Shown here: positions 1 through 7,456 of the stretch, one piece after another
Layout of the letters: each line of letters starts with the position of its first letter
Position numbering within the stretch: position 1 is the stretch's first letter
NCBI GenBank assembly: GCA_030598885.1
Contig: JAUVOZ010000023.1
Span: forward strand, 1-17,204
DNA: 17,204 nt
Reading direction: 5' to 3'
DNA from: Anaerolineae bacterium
Lineage (GTDB): Bacteria > Chloroflexota > Anaerolineae > Anaerolineales > E44-bin32
Position numbers and translations under genes: made by a program
Notes under the pieces: generated by a model
Seen by the model: only the letters and a program-made list of their open reading frames with translations
Databases searched by the model: none
Told to the model about the DNA's origin: nothing

Positions 1-2
1 AC

Positions 3-1568
3 AACACGGATCGGGAGTATTGGAGAAAGTGGTTTCCGGCCGACCTGATCAGTGAGAGCTTTCCCGGGCAGTTTCGCACTTGGTTCTACAGTCTACTGGC
101 AATGAGTACGATACTCGAGCGGCGAGCACCCTTCAAGCACGTCTTCACTTATTCAACCTTGTATGCTGAGGATGGTCGACCGATGCACAAGTCTTGGGGA
201 AATTCGATCGATTTCAATGAGGCAGCTGATGAAATGGGTGTTGACGTGATGCGTTGGTTATATTGCAACCACAAACCGGAGAAGAACCTACTTTTCGGCT
301 ACCATCGAGCCGATGAGGTCCGTCGTCAGTTCCTGATTCCGCTTTGGAATGTTTACTCGTTCTTTGTGACCTACGCCAATATCGATGGTTGGGTGCCCGA
401 TGAGAACAAGCCGGCAACTTTTAGCGTTCTTGATCGCTGGGTCATCTCGCGGTTGAATCAAGTGGTGGAAGAAGTCACCTTCCGGTTGGAAACCTTTGAA
501 CCTGATAAGGCGACCGCCGTTGTGAACCGTTTGCTGGACGATCTAAGCAATTGGTATCTGAGGCGCAGCCGACGTCGCTTCTGGGTCAAGGCTGGTGCCA
601 GCAAGGCCTCCGACGCTGATAAACATGCTGCCTATAGCACACTCCACCGCGTACTGGTAACTCTTTCCCGTTTGTTGGCGCCTTTTATCCCCTTTGTGAC
701 TGAAACCATGTACCAGAACCTGGTTCGCACCATCGATTCACAAGTGCCGGAGAGTGTCCATCACTGCGATTGGCCGACGGTTGACCTCTCTACTATGGAC
801 GTTGATCTAACCAAGGATATGGCCCTAGTGATGTGTCTGGTCTCGCTTGGACATGCGGCGCGCAATAAGGCCAACCGAAAATTACGGCAACCCTTGGCAG
901 AAGCGGCTTTCGCTGTCGGAACTGCTTATGAGCGGGAGGTCGTCAATCGCTACGCCAATCTGATCGGAAATGAGCTTAATGTCAAGAAAGTACGTCTATT
1001 GGACGCTGTTTCTGAGGCAGCCGACTTCCGGCTTCATCCATTACCGAAGCAATTGGGTCAGAAGTACAAAGAACGTTTCCCCATGCTGCGTAAGGCGATC
1101 CTCGACATGGACGATGAAAAAACACATGAAGCAGCACACTTGCTTTCCGCAGGGTCATCAATCGAGGTACAAATCGAAGGCGAGCGCTTCCAGATTCTGC
1201 CGGATGAGGTGGAAGTCCTGGTAGAAGCTCATGAGGGGTTCTCTGCTGTAGCTGAAGGCGTCTACTTAGCCGCGTTGGTAACCGATTTGACACCCGAACT
1301 AGAGCTTGAAGGCTTAGCACGAGAGTTTGTCCGCCGAGTCCAGGAACTGCGTAAGACAGCAGATCTTAGGGTGGATGACCGAATTAATGTCCAGTTCACT
1401 GCCAGTGAACGCCTGGTTACCGCAGTTGCGAAGCATCACGAATACATCATAGGGGAAACCCTCGCTCTAGCATTGGAGCAGGTCGATCGTCCTGCCGGCC
1501 AAGCCTCTGCCAAATACAAATTTGATGGAGAGAAGCTGGAGGTGGGATTAACTCTGGTCAAGCGCTAA
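3..1568 (+). CDS. ileS: Isoleucyl-tRNA synthetase, C-terminal part (5' end outside window)
   Basis: Class I aminoacyl-tRNA synthetase that charges tRNA-Ile in the cytosol. The frame is open from position 3 with no start, so the gene begins upstream; about 521 residues of a protein usually near 1000 are present. The part before the first ATG (position 102) reads as typical IleRS sequence (FPADLISESFPGQF, then WFYSLLAMS). The KMSKS loop follows at 180-194, reading PMHKS then WGNSI, so the first Lys is Pro and the first Ser is His, while the second Lys is kept. The anticodon-binding helical domain is marked by DDLSNWYLRRSRRRFW (about 537-584). I see no C-terminal Cys-rich zinc finger. The aminoacylation core and editing domain are outside the window. 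lspA follows, and ileS-lspA adjacency is common in bacteria. Family is sure; the choice of IleRS over another class I ligase is probable. Confidence 0.88.
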   Translation, partial: NTDREYWRKWFPADLISESFPGQFRTWFYSLLAMSTILERRAPFKHVFTYSTLYAEDGRPMHKSWGNSIDFNEAADEMGVDVMRWLYCNHKPEKNLLFGYHRADEVRRQFLIPLWNVYSFFVTYANIDGWVPDENKPATFSVLDRWVISRLNQVVEEVTFRLETFEPDKATAVVNRLLDDLSNWYLRRSRRRFWVKAGASKASDADKHAAYSTLHRVLVTLSRLLAPFIPFVTETMYQNLVRTIDSQVPESVHHCDWPTVDLSTMDVDLTKDMALVMCLVSLGHAARNKANRKLRQPLAEAAFAVGTAYEREVVNRYANLIGNELNVKKVRLLDAVSEAADFRLHPLPKQLGQKYKERFPMLRKAILDMDDEKTHEAAHLLSAGSSIEVQIEGERFQILPDEVEVLVEAHEGFSAVAEGVYLAALVTDLTPELELEGLAREFVRRVQELRKTADLRVDDRINVQFTASERLVTAVAKHHEYIIGETLALALEQVDRPAGQASAKYKFDGEKLEVGLTLVKR

Positions 1569-1646
1569 CCCGATTACATTATTTTGTGCAACAACCAGAT
1601 CTGTTAGGAAGCAAGTTCATTCGTGAATCAGTACAACGGATTCCGT

Positions 1647-1675
1647 TTCGCAAGAATGAAATGATAAGGTACAAT
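1647..1675 (+). promoter_or_regulatory. Probable sigma70-type promoter of lspA
   Basis: TTCGCA (1647-1652, 4/6 match to TTGACA), a 17-bp spacer and TACAAT (1670-1675, 5/6 match to TATAAT). Transcription would start near 1682, about 33 nt before the TTG start at 1715 and its GGAGGT site at 1705-1710. This promoter lies inside the longest possible lspA reading frame (GTG at 1586), which argues against that longer start. Confidence 0.55.
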
Positions 1676-1714
1676 TTTACCTCGCGGATGAATATTAGTC
1701 TCATGGAGGTAGTT

Positions 1715-2266
1715 TTGTCTAAGTTACGTAATTACTTTTCCTTGGTGGGCATCGCAGGAGTGGTAATCGCACTGGACCAATGGACCAAATATCTGGTGCG
1801 GTTAGGGCTAGAAGAGGGAGCCTCTTGGTCACCTTATGATTGGCTGATGCCCTACGCGAGAATTATTCATTGGACCAACACTGGTGCCGCTTTCGGATTG
1901 TTCAAATCAGGGGGCCTGGTTATAACGGTTATCGCGATCTTGGTCTCCCTGGCAATCCTGTACTACTTTCCGCGAATACCCTCGGCACAAGTGGCGTTAC
2001 GATTGGCCATGGCAATGCAATTAGGCGGGGCGATGGGGAACTTGATTGATCGGCTGATCCATGGAACAGTAACCGATTTCATCTCTGTAGGATCTTTTCC
2101 GGTTTTCAATGTGGCTGATGCATGCATCTCGATTGGCGTCGCGATCCTTGTGGCTGCTATGTGGATAGAGGAAAGGCGGGAACGATCCAAGGAAGTTGAA
2201 GAGCATGCAACCATACAGAGCAATGCAGGAGTAGGCGTACCGGAAGGAGAACGCCTGACTGAGTGA
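1715..2266 (+). CDS. lspA: Lipoprotein signal peptidase (signal peptidase II)
   Basis: Membrane aspartic protease that cleaves the signal peptide of prolipoproteins after lipid attachment to the lipobox Cys. With the TTG start at 1715 it has 183 residues, the normal family size. Family motifs in order: LDQWTKYLV in the first membrane helix, WTNTGAAFGLF (53-63), GNLIDR (108-113), TVTDFI with catalytic Asp121, and FNVADA with catalytic Asp135. There are about four hydrophobic segments. The tail from 151 on is charged. TTG is chosen because GGAGGT sits 4 nt upstream and a promoter lies just before it; the longer frame from GTG 1586 adds 43 non-conserved residues and has no ribosome site. The stop overlaps the rluD start (GTGA), so the two are probably translationally coupled. 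Identity is near certain; the start is likely. Confidence 0.93.
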   Translation: MSKLRNYFSLVGIAGVVIALDQWTKYLVRLGLEEGASWSPYDWLMPYARIIHWTNTGAAFGLFKSGGLVITVIAILVSLAILYYFPRIPSAQVALRLAMAMQLGGAMGNLIDRLIHGTVTDFISVGSFPVFNVADACISIGVAILVAAMWIEERRERSKEVEEHATIQSNAGVGVPEGERLTE

Positions 2267-3183
2267 ACGAACGACAGGTTCGATTTGAGGTTCCGCTACC
2301 AGGGGGCAGGCTTGATCTAGCCCTGGTGGTGTATGTCCCCGATCTATCCCGCACCCGCATCCAGCGACTCATCCGCTCAGGCTTGGTGAAAATCGATGGT
2401 TTAATTATCACGAAGCCCGGGTTTCGCCTTAATGGTGGAGAGGTGGTGGAGATCCTAATCCCTGCTCCTACACCATCTACGCTGCAAGCGGAGAAAATTC
2501 CAATAGACATAATTTTCGAGACTGAAGATCTCTTGTTGGTAAACAAACCAGCGGGGATGGTCGTTCACCCCTCGGTGGGACATGATACTGGCACCTTAGT
2601 TCACGCCGCGCTGGCGCATTCTCCAGAAATGGAGGGTGTTGGGGGAGAGATCCGACCGGGTGTCGTCCATCGCCTGGATAAAGACACCTCTGGGTTGATT
2701 ATTCTGGCTAAAAACGATGCCGCACATCATGAGCTCCAACAGCAGTTCAAGGATCGGTCAGTGGAGAAGGTCTATCTGGCACTTGTGGATGGACAACCGC
2801 CAACCCCTTCCGGGCGCATTGAAGCTTACATTGGGCGTGATCCACGATATCGCAAGCGGATGGCGGTTGTCCATTCAGGAAAAGGGCGTGAGGCAATTAC
2901 AATCTACCATACAAAAGAGTCTTTCAGTGAACACAGCTTGCTTGAGGTTCACCCCAAGACCGGGCGTACCCATCAGATTCGTGTCCATCTGGCTTATATT
3001 CAATGCCCGGTAGTGGGGGATAGGGAATATGGGCGAAAACGTCCAACCTTGCCGATTGAGCGGCAGTTCCTTCATGCTGCTAGTCTTACTATTAGGCTGC
3101 CCGGTGAATCGACCTCACGCCGCTTCGAAGCTCCACTGCCGTCCGATCTAGAAGCGGTTCTGGACGATTTACACAGAAGTTAA
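2263..3183 (+). CDS. rluD: 23S rRNA pseudouridine synthase, RluD/RluC family
   Basis: Converts specific uridines of 23S rRNA to pseudouridine in the cytosol. The 306-residue protein has an N-terminal S4 RNA-binding domain (about 14-75, with RIQRLIRSGLVKIDG) followed by the RluA-family catalytic domain. The motif HRLDKDTSG (136-144) carries catalytic Asp139. Further family signatures are VNKPAGMVVHP (93-103), KVYLALVDG (169-177), TGRTHQIRVHLA (233-244) and VGDREYG (251-257). The GTG start overlaps the lspA stop; a purine-rich GGAAGGAGA lies at 2242-2250, slightly far but usable. The lspA-rluD pair is common in several phyla. Which uridines are modified cannot be told from sequence, so RluD rather than RluC or RluA is an inference from the S4 domain and gene order. 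Confidence 0.93.
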   Translation: MNERQVRFEVPLPGGRLDLALVVYVPDLSRTRIQRLIRSGLVKIDGLIITKPGFRLNGGEVVEILIPAPTPSTLQAEKIPIDIIFETEDLLLVNKPAGMVVHPSVGHDTGTLVHAALAHSPEMEGVGGEIRPGVVHRLDKDTSGLIILAKNDAAHHELQQQFKDRSVEKVYLALVDGQPPTPSGRIEAYIGRDPRYRKRMAVVHSGKGREAITIYHTKESFSEHSLLEVHPKTGRTHQIRVHLAYIQCPVVGDREYGRKRPTLPIERQFLHAASLTIRLPGESTSRRFEAPLPSDLEAVLDDLHRS

Positions 3184-3194
3184 GCGAGGGGTTT

Positions 3195-4241
3195 ATGATG
3201 GATTGGATTGATCTGCGCTCCGACACTGTCACCCTGCCCACACCAGAGATGCGCCAGGCGATGGCCAATGCTGAACTTGGCGATGATGTCTATGGGGAGG
3301 ACCCAACCGTCAACCGTCTTGAAGCTCTGGTCGCTGAGCGTTTTGGCAAGCAAGCCGGCCTCTTCGTTCCTTCCGGAACGATGGGCAACCTGGCTGCTGT
3401 GCTGGCACATTGTGGGCGAGGGGACGAAGTGATCCTTGGAGACCGCTCACATACATTTCTCTACGAAGCTGGCGGTATGGCAGCCTTGGGTGGCGTTCAT
3501 CCCCATACAGTTCCCAACCAAACCAATGGCACGCTCGCACTAGAGGATATAGCAGCTGCAATCCGTCCGGACAATCCTCATTTTCCCATCAGCCGTTTGA
3601 TATGCTTGGAAAACACCCATAACCGCTGCGGCGGCGTTCCGCTAACGGTTGAATACACCAGGCAGGTTGGTGAACTGGCGGAGCGTAATTCATTGAGATT
3701 ACACATCGACGGGGCACGCATATTTAATGCGGCGGTAGCGCTTGGGGTGTCATCGGTTGAGTTGGTGGCTCCAGCGGACTCAGTGATGATCTGTTTCTCC
3801 AAAGCACTCTGTGCCCCGGTTGGCTCGGCGTTGTGCGGTGGCGAGGAGTTTATCCGCCGTGCGCGTCGCGTGCGCAAGCAATTGGGCGGCGGCATGCGGC
3901 AAGCGGGTATATTGGCTGCGGCGGGGATTGTAGCGCTGGAGAGTATGGTCGATCGCTTAGCTGATGATCACGCCCGTGCCAGGTTGCTAGCCGATGGCTT
4001 GCGAGAGATCCAGGGGTTGTCTTTGGAAACCGAGATACCGCCGACCAATATGGTCTACATTCAACTTACGCCACAAGCGCTCATCAATGCTCCTATGCTT
4101 GTGGAAGTGCTAGCGGGTAAGGGGATCAAGGTCAGTTCAATCGGGGCCAATCGCATGCGGTTAGTGGTGCATCACTGGATCGACGACCAGGCGATTGAAT
4201 ATACGGTTGAGTCTTTTCGTCAAGCTCTGGGTTGTGGTTGA
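3195..4241 (+). CDS. ltaE: Low-specificity L-threonine aldolase (PLP enzyme)
   Basis: Fold-type I PLP enzyme that cleaves L-threonine or L-allo-threonine to glycine and acetaldehyde, feeding glycine and one-carbon metabolism. Length 348 residues is typical. The N-terminal signature DLRSDTVTLPTPEMR (6-20) and GDDVYGEDPTVNRLE (29-43) are hallmarks of the family. SGTMGN (60-65) contributes to cofactor phosphate binding, HIDGAR (170-175) holds the PLP-pyridine Asp172, and Lys203 in CFSKAL is the expected Schiff-base lysine. GGGMRQAG (231-238) is also typical. Two ATGs are adjacent (3195, 3198); AGCGAGGGG just upstream serves either. It lies 11 nt behind rluD and is likely co-transcribed with it. 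The substrate stereochemistry (L versus D or phenylserine) is not decided by sequence. Confidence 0.93.
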   Translation: MMDWIDLRSDTVTLPTPEMRQAMANAELGDDVYGEDPTVNRLEALVAERFGKQAGLFVPSGTMGNLAAVLAHCGRGDEVILGDRSHTFLYEAGGMAALGGVHPHTVPNQTNGTLALEDIAAAIRPDNPHFPISRLICLENTHNRCGGVPLTVEYTRQVGELAERNSLRLHIDGARIFNAAVALGVSSVELVAPADSVMICFSKALCAPVGSALCGGEEFIRRARRVRKQLGGGMRQAGILAAAGIVALESMVDRLADDHARARLLADGLREIQGLSLETEIPPTNMVYIQLTPQALINAPMLVEVLAGKGIKVSSIGANRMRLVVHHWIDDQAIEYTVESFRQALGCG

Positions 4242-4287
4242 TGTCTTTCATTGGGTTATGCTTGCAAACGAAGAGAAGCTTATTGTA

Positions 4288-4301
4288 AGATGGAACCATC
4301 T
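4288..4301. other. Short inverted repeat in the 213-bp gap after the aldolase gene
   Basis: AGATGG and CCATCT form a 6-bp arm pair around AA. It may be an operator or part of a weak hairpin after the aldolase gene, but no T-run follows, so it is not called a terminator. The rest of the 4242-4454 gap holds only the candidate promoter listed separately and a strong ribosome site, AGGGAGG at 4442-4448, six bases before the ATG at 4455. Confidence 0.25.
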
Positions 4302-4391
4302 CTGTTCTAGTAAAAGCAAAGGGTGGATGAATTCCCAAATGCACGATTAGAAAGCTCGATAATTCGCCTGTCTTAATCCTGTCCTAAGGTT

Positions 4392-4399
4392 GTGATAAT
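4392..4399 (+). promoter_or_regulatory. Candidate extended -10 element before the signalling genes
   Basis: TGTGATAAT has the extended -10 layout (TG, one base, then GATAAT, 5/6 match to TATAAT). No convincing -35 is found at the right distance (TCTTAA at 4371-4376 is poor). A start near 4406 would give a leader of about 50 nt to the ATG at 4455. The element would drive the four-gene phospho-signalling run. Confidence 0.35.
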
Positions 4400-4454
4400 G
4401 AGAACTAAGAGGCTGCGACGGCTCATTAATCCAGGCCCTTTAGGGAGGTAATTA

Positions 4455-6392
4455 ATGTTTAAAGCTCCAGCCAATACTAAAAGTAGTAGGAATATCTGGC
4501 GGGTTGGACTGATCGTTATTATAGCTGGAGCAACGGCCTCGTTTCCTATGGTTGTCGCGTCGCAGGGGGAGGTTGAGGTATTCACCATAACCGAGGTGAA
4601 TACAGAGGCATTTCCATTGGTTCGATTGCAGGTAGCTGCCCGGGATAAGTCAGGTTCTTCGTTAGACCTATTGTCAGAAACAAGTATGCAAGTTCTTGAA
4701 GATGGAGTTGAACTTCCAATTGCCTCGATTGAACCAGTTGAGGCGGGAATTCGACTGGCATTCGTTATTGATCCCGGCGATGGCGTATTGCATACCGGTG
4801 TCAGCCTGGCATCGGTCTATGATACCGCACGGGAACATATTCAGACATTCATCTTGGGTCGACCGTGGATGGTCGCCGGTGTAGACGAGGTCACAGTCCT
4901 GGTTCAGGAAGGCACTTCGACTGTCATTCTCGCGCCAATGACGGATGACCCGCAGGAGATAGGAGATAAGCTTACAGAGTATATCCCACCTCCTGACTAC
5001 AGCTTTTCGAGATCCCCAGAGTATGGCGACTTCACCAGAGCTGCCCTGGAGCATGGGCTGGATGAATTACTTTATTCCGCTGGGGGGGAATTTATGCCCC
5101 AAGCCCTGGTTATCTTTACGCCAGGGGTAAGGGCTGATCTCGCCGACGTGGCAGAGCGGGCGATAAATGTTGGGATCCCGATACACGTCATCCTTACCCG
5201 ACCAATAGAAACGCATTATTGGGGCGAAGCCTTGCGACCATTGGCTGAGGTTACGGGAGGGAAGTTTATCGCCCTTTACGAGGCAGAGGGTTTAGAGCAG
5301 CTGTTCGAGTTAATGACAGCACCCAGAGGTGAGTATATTGTATCCTTTCGATCTACCTCTTCCTCCTCGAGTATGCGCGAGGTGGTCCTTGAGTTGAATC
5401 GAGCTGGTCAAAGTTTTCAAGCATTCAGTCAATACAGCGTTGAATTGGAAACCCCGCAGGTAGAAATTGTGTCCCCTAACACGGGATCACAGATCACGCG
5501 CCAAGGTCAGAAGGACATCGAGACACCGGCTGAAGCTGCTCCGACGTTCATCATAGTTGAAGCGGTGGTTAGCTGGGGGGATGAATACCCCAGGGAAATA
5601 AGACAATCCCGGTTGCTGGTGGACGACATCACAATCGCCCAATCTCAAATGGTTGATGAACGGGTGGAGTTTACTTGGGATATCCGCTCTTATCAGGCTG
5701 AAGGACAGGTGCCGGCGGAGTTACAAGTACAGGTTGAGGATGAACTCGGCATGCAGGGCATCTCATCATCGGTCACGATTGGTATTGAATATATGCCTCC
5801 CCCGGCTACCGGCTTTACACCCTCAGAATCGATGCTGGTCTATGTCGCTTTAGGCATCGCGCTGGTCGCCGTCGCGCTCGCCGTTTTCCTCTTTTTCAAC
5901 CGCTCGCGACTGGTCCCTGCCATCCAACATGCGGGAGAAAACATTATCGATTTTGTCGAGCGGGTGACTGGAAGGAGGACAGCACTTATTGCCCGAGCCT
6001 ACCTGGTTCCCCTTGAAGGATTTGATAAGCTTCCGTCCAAGCCGTATGAAATATTCGGCACAACGGCTATTGGTCGTTCGCGTCGTCACGCAGATCTACT
6101 TTTCCACATTAATGACGAAGATAGTGCAATCAGTCGGCTTCATTGCACCATCCTCGATGAGGACGATCACTTCGCCATTCGCGATGAAGATAGTACCAAT
6201 GGGACCTTAGTCAATGATGAGAAGTTGTCCCCTTTAGAACCTCTGATGCTTCAAGATGGTGATCTCATCGATGTCGCACCACTTGAACGGGGTGGTCTTC
6301 GCTTCTTGTTCCAATTGGCCAGACCGGATGGTCAGCCACCAGGAATGGATGATGATATTCGCCGTACACGGCCACGACGCATTCTAGAGTAA
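4455..6392 (+). CDS. Membrane-anchored von Willebrand-like / FHA protein
   Basis: 645 residues, no function named with certainty. An N-terminal hydrophobic segment (about 14-36, ending MVVASQG) looks like a signal peptide with possible cleavage near 35. Residues about 95-295 resemble a von Willebrand factor A-like fold (LAFVIDPGDG, then ALVIFTPGVRAD and IPIHVILTRP), but the DxSxS metal site is replaced by DPGDG. Residues about 335-447 look like a beta-rich outer domain. A membrane helix spans about 460-481. The cytosolic part ends in an FHA domain (about 535-618) with IGRSRR, SRLHC (560-564) and DSTNGT (579-584), the classic phosphothreonine-binding signature. Topology would be: outside vWA-like, inside FHA. 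It leads a co-directional group with a kinase and two PP2C proteins, so it is probably a membrane docking receptor for the phosphorylated partners. Start has AGGGAGG at 4442-4448. Confidence 0.85.
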   Translation: MFKAPANTKSSRNIWRVGLIVIIAGATASFPMVVASQGEVEVFTITEVNTEAFPLVRLQVAARDKSGSSLDLLSETSMQVLEDGVELPIASIEPVEAGIRLAFVIDPGDGVLHTGVSLASVYDTAREHIQTFILGRPWMVAGVDEVTVLVQEGTSTVILAPMTDDPQEIGDKLTEYIPPPDYSFSRSPEYGDFTRAALEHGLDELLYSAGGEFMPQALVIFTPGVRADLADVAERAINVGIPIHVILTRPIETHYWGEALRPLAEVTGGKFIALYEAEGLEQLFELMTAPRGEYIVSFRSTSSSSSMREVVLELNRAGQSFQAFSQYSVELETPQVEIVSPNTGSQITRQGQKDIETPAEAAPTFIIVEAVVSWGDEYPREIRQSRLLVDDITIAQSQMVDERVEFTWDIRSYQAEGQVPAELQVQVEDELGMQGISSSVTIGIEYMPPPATGFTPSESMLVYVALGIALVAVALAVFLFFNRSRLVPAIQHAGENIIDFVERVTGRRTALIARAYLVPLEGFDKLPSKPYEIFGTTAIGRSRRHADLLFHINDEDSAISRLHCTILDEDDHFAIRDEDSTNGTLVNDEKLSPLEPLMLQDGDLIDVAPLERGGLRFLFQLARPDGQPPGMDDDIRRTRPRRILE

Positions 6393-6437
6393 AGCTCGTA
6401 ATTTGTATTTAACCGAAGTCGCAGTGGGAGAGGTTTC

Positions 6438-7409
6438 TTGGCGCTTTATCGATTGTCTGACGTGAAACCCGGGTACCCAATTGGTACTTATAAAGTAAGT
6501 GAGGTTTACCCGGAAGGGCGAGGCGGTATGGCGCGTGTTGTAAGAGCAGCGTCCATAGAGGGTAACGGATCTGATGTCGCATTAAAAATTAGCCGGGTTG
6601 GCGGTCCCAACCAACAGTTCTTTTTCGCGGCTATCCAGAAGGAAGTTGAGATACTCCAGAAATTGGACCATCCAGGTGTGGTCCGACTTGTGCGGGTATC
6701 GAGTGGCAAGAACCCATACAAGGAACGTGCAATCGAGATCGAAGGCAGTCCATGGTTTTTTGGGATGGAATGTCTACGAGGTGGATCGCTCGAGGGCTAT
6801 ATACGTTCGCTGGGTCCTTTGCGATTGGATGAGGCAGCGGCTATTTGTCACCAGGTAGGGGTCATATTAGCTAGTATCCATCGTCGGGGTTTTGCCCATA
6901 ACGATGTCAAGCCTGATAATATCCTCTTCCGTAGTTCGCTTAAAGTTGGTCAGCAGTTTGATCCGGTGTTAATTGACTTCGGCGTAGCCGCTAAGCTCAT
7001 CAAACAACAACTGGATGGCTCCGTGGTCTACATGGCGCCGGAGAGGCTGCAGGAAACACGTGATCCCAACCCACCCGAAGTCGTGCAGAGGTATGATCCG
7101 GTAAAAGCTGATGTTTGGAGTATGGGGATCTTACTCTATCGTTTACTTGTTGGTAGAGAACCTTTCATGGGCGTCACCGATCGGAGCATAACCTCCGCCA
7201 TTCTGCGAGCGATGCCGGCGCCAATTGCTAGCGAGCGTCGCGATGTTCCTAAGGAACTGGATGAATATATTATTGAGGGATGCCTCTCCAAGGATCCTCA
7301 ATTACGAGTGACGATGGAACAATTCAACCGGGTCATCAAGTATTATGCCGGAGATCGTCGGGTCCTGAGAGTAGCCAAATCAAAACGACGATTTCCCTGG
7401 CAACGGTAA
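6438..7409 (+). CDS. Soluble Hanks-type serine/threonine protein kinase
   Basis: A 323-residue protein kinase with no membrane helix and no sensor domain. Motifs: Gly-rich loop EGRGGMARV (26-34), VALK with Lys50, alpha-C Glu69 in QKEVEIL, hinge FGMECL (108-113), catalytic loop HNDVKPDNIL (154-163) with Asp156, Lys158 and Asn161, DFG at 180-182, YMAPE (198-202), DVWSMGILLYRLL (225-237), and the C-lobe Arg290. The HRD arginine is Asn155, making it a non-RD kinase, and the activation segment contains only Ser195 and no Thr. A short basic tail (307-323) follows the kinase fold and could contact membrane or a partner. The start is TTG at 6438 with GGAG seven bases upstream. It lies 45 nt after the FHA gene and 47 nt before the PP2C gene, pointing to one operon. 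Catalytic activity is expected because all phosphotransfer residues are kept. Confidence 0.93.
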   Translation: MALYRLSDVKPGYPIGTYKVSEVYPEGRGGMARVVRAASIEGNGSDVALKISRVGGPNQQFFFAAIQKEVEILQKLDHPGVVRLVRVSSGKNPYKERAIEIEGSPWFFGMECLRGGSLEGYIRSLGPLRLDEAAAICHQVGVILASIHRRGFAHNDVKPDNILFRSSLKVGQQFDPVLIDFGVAAKLIKQQLDGSVVYMAPERLQETRDPNPPEVVQRYDPVKADVWSMGILLYRLLVGREPFMGVTDRSITSAILRAMPAPIASERRDVPKELDEYIIEGCLSKDPQLRVTMEQFNRVIKYYAGDRRVLRVAKSKRRFPWQR

Positions 7410-7456
7410 TCTATAATCGACGGACAGGTTAAGCCTGGGTTTCAGGAACTCAACCA

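Noticed and set aside
1586..1714. N-terminal extension of LspA from GTG 1586
   Set aside because: No ribosome site, no hydrophobic or family-like sequence, and a promoter lies within it; TTG 1715 with GGAGGT fits better.
4436..4448. CCCT/AGGG arms covering the ribosome site of the vWA-FHA gene
   Set aside because: Only 4 bp with a 2-nt loop; cannot form a stable hairpin.
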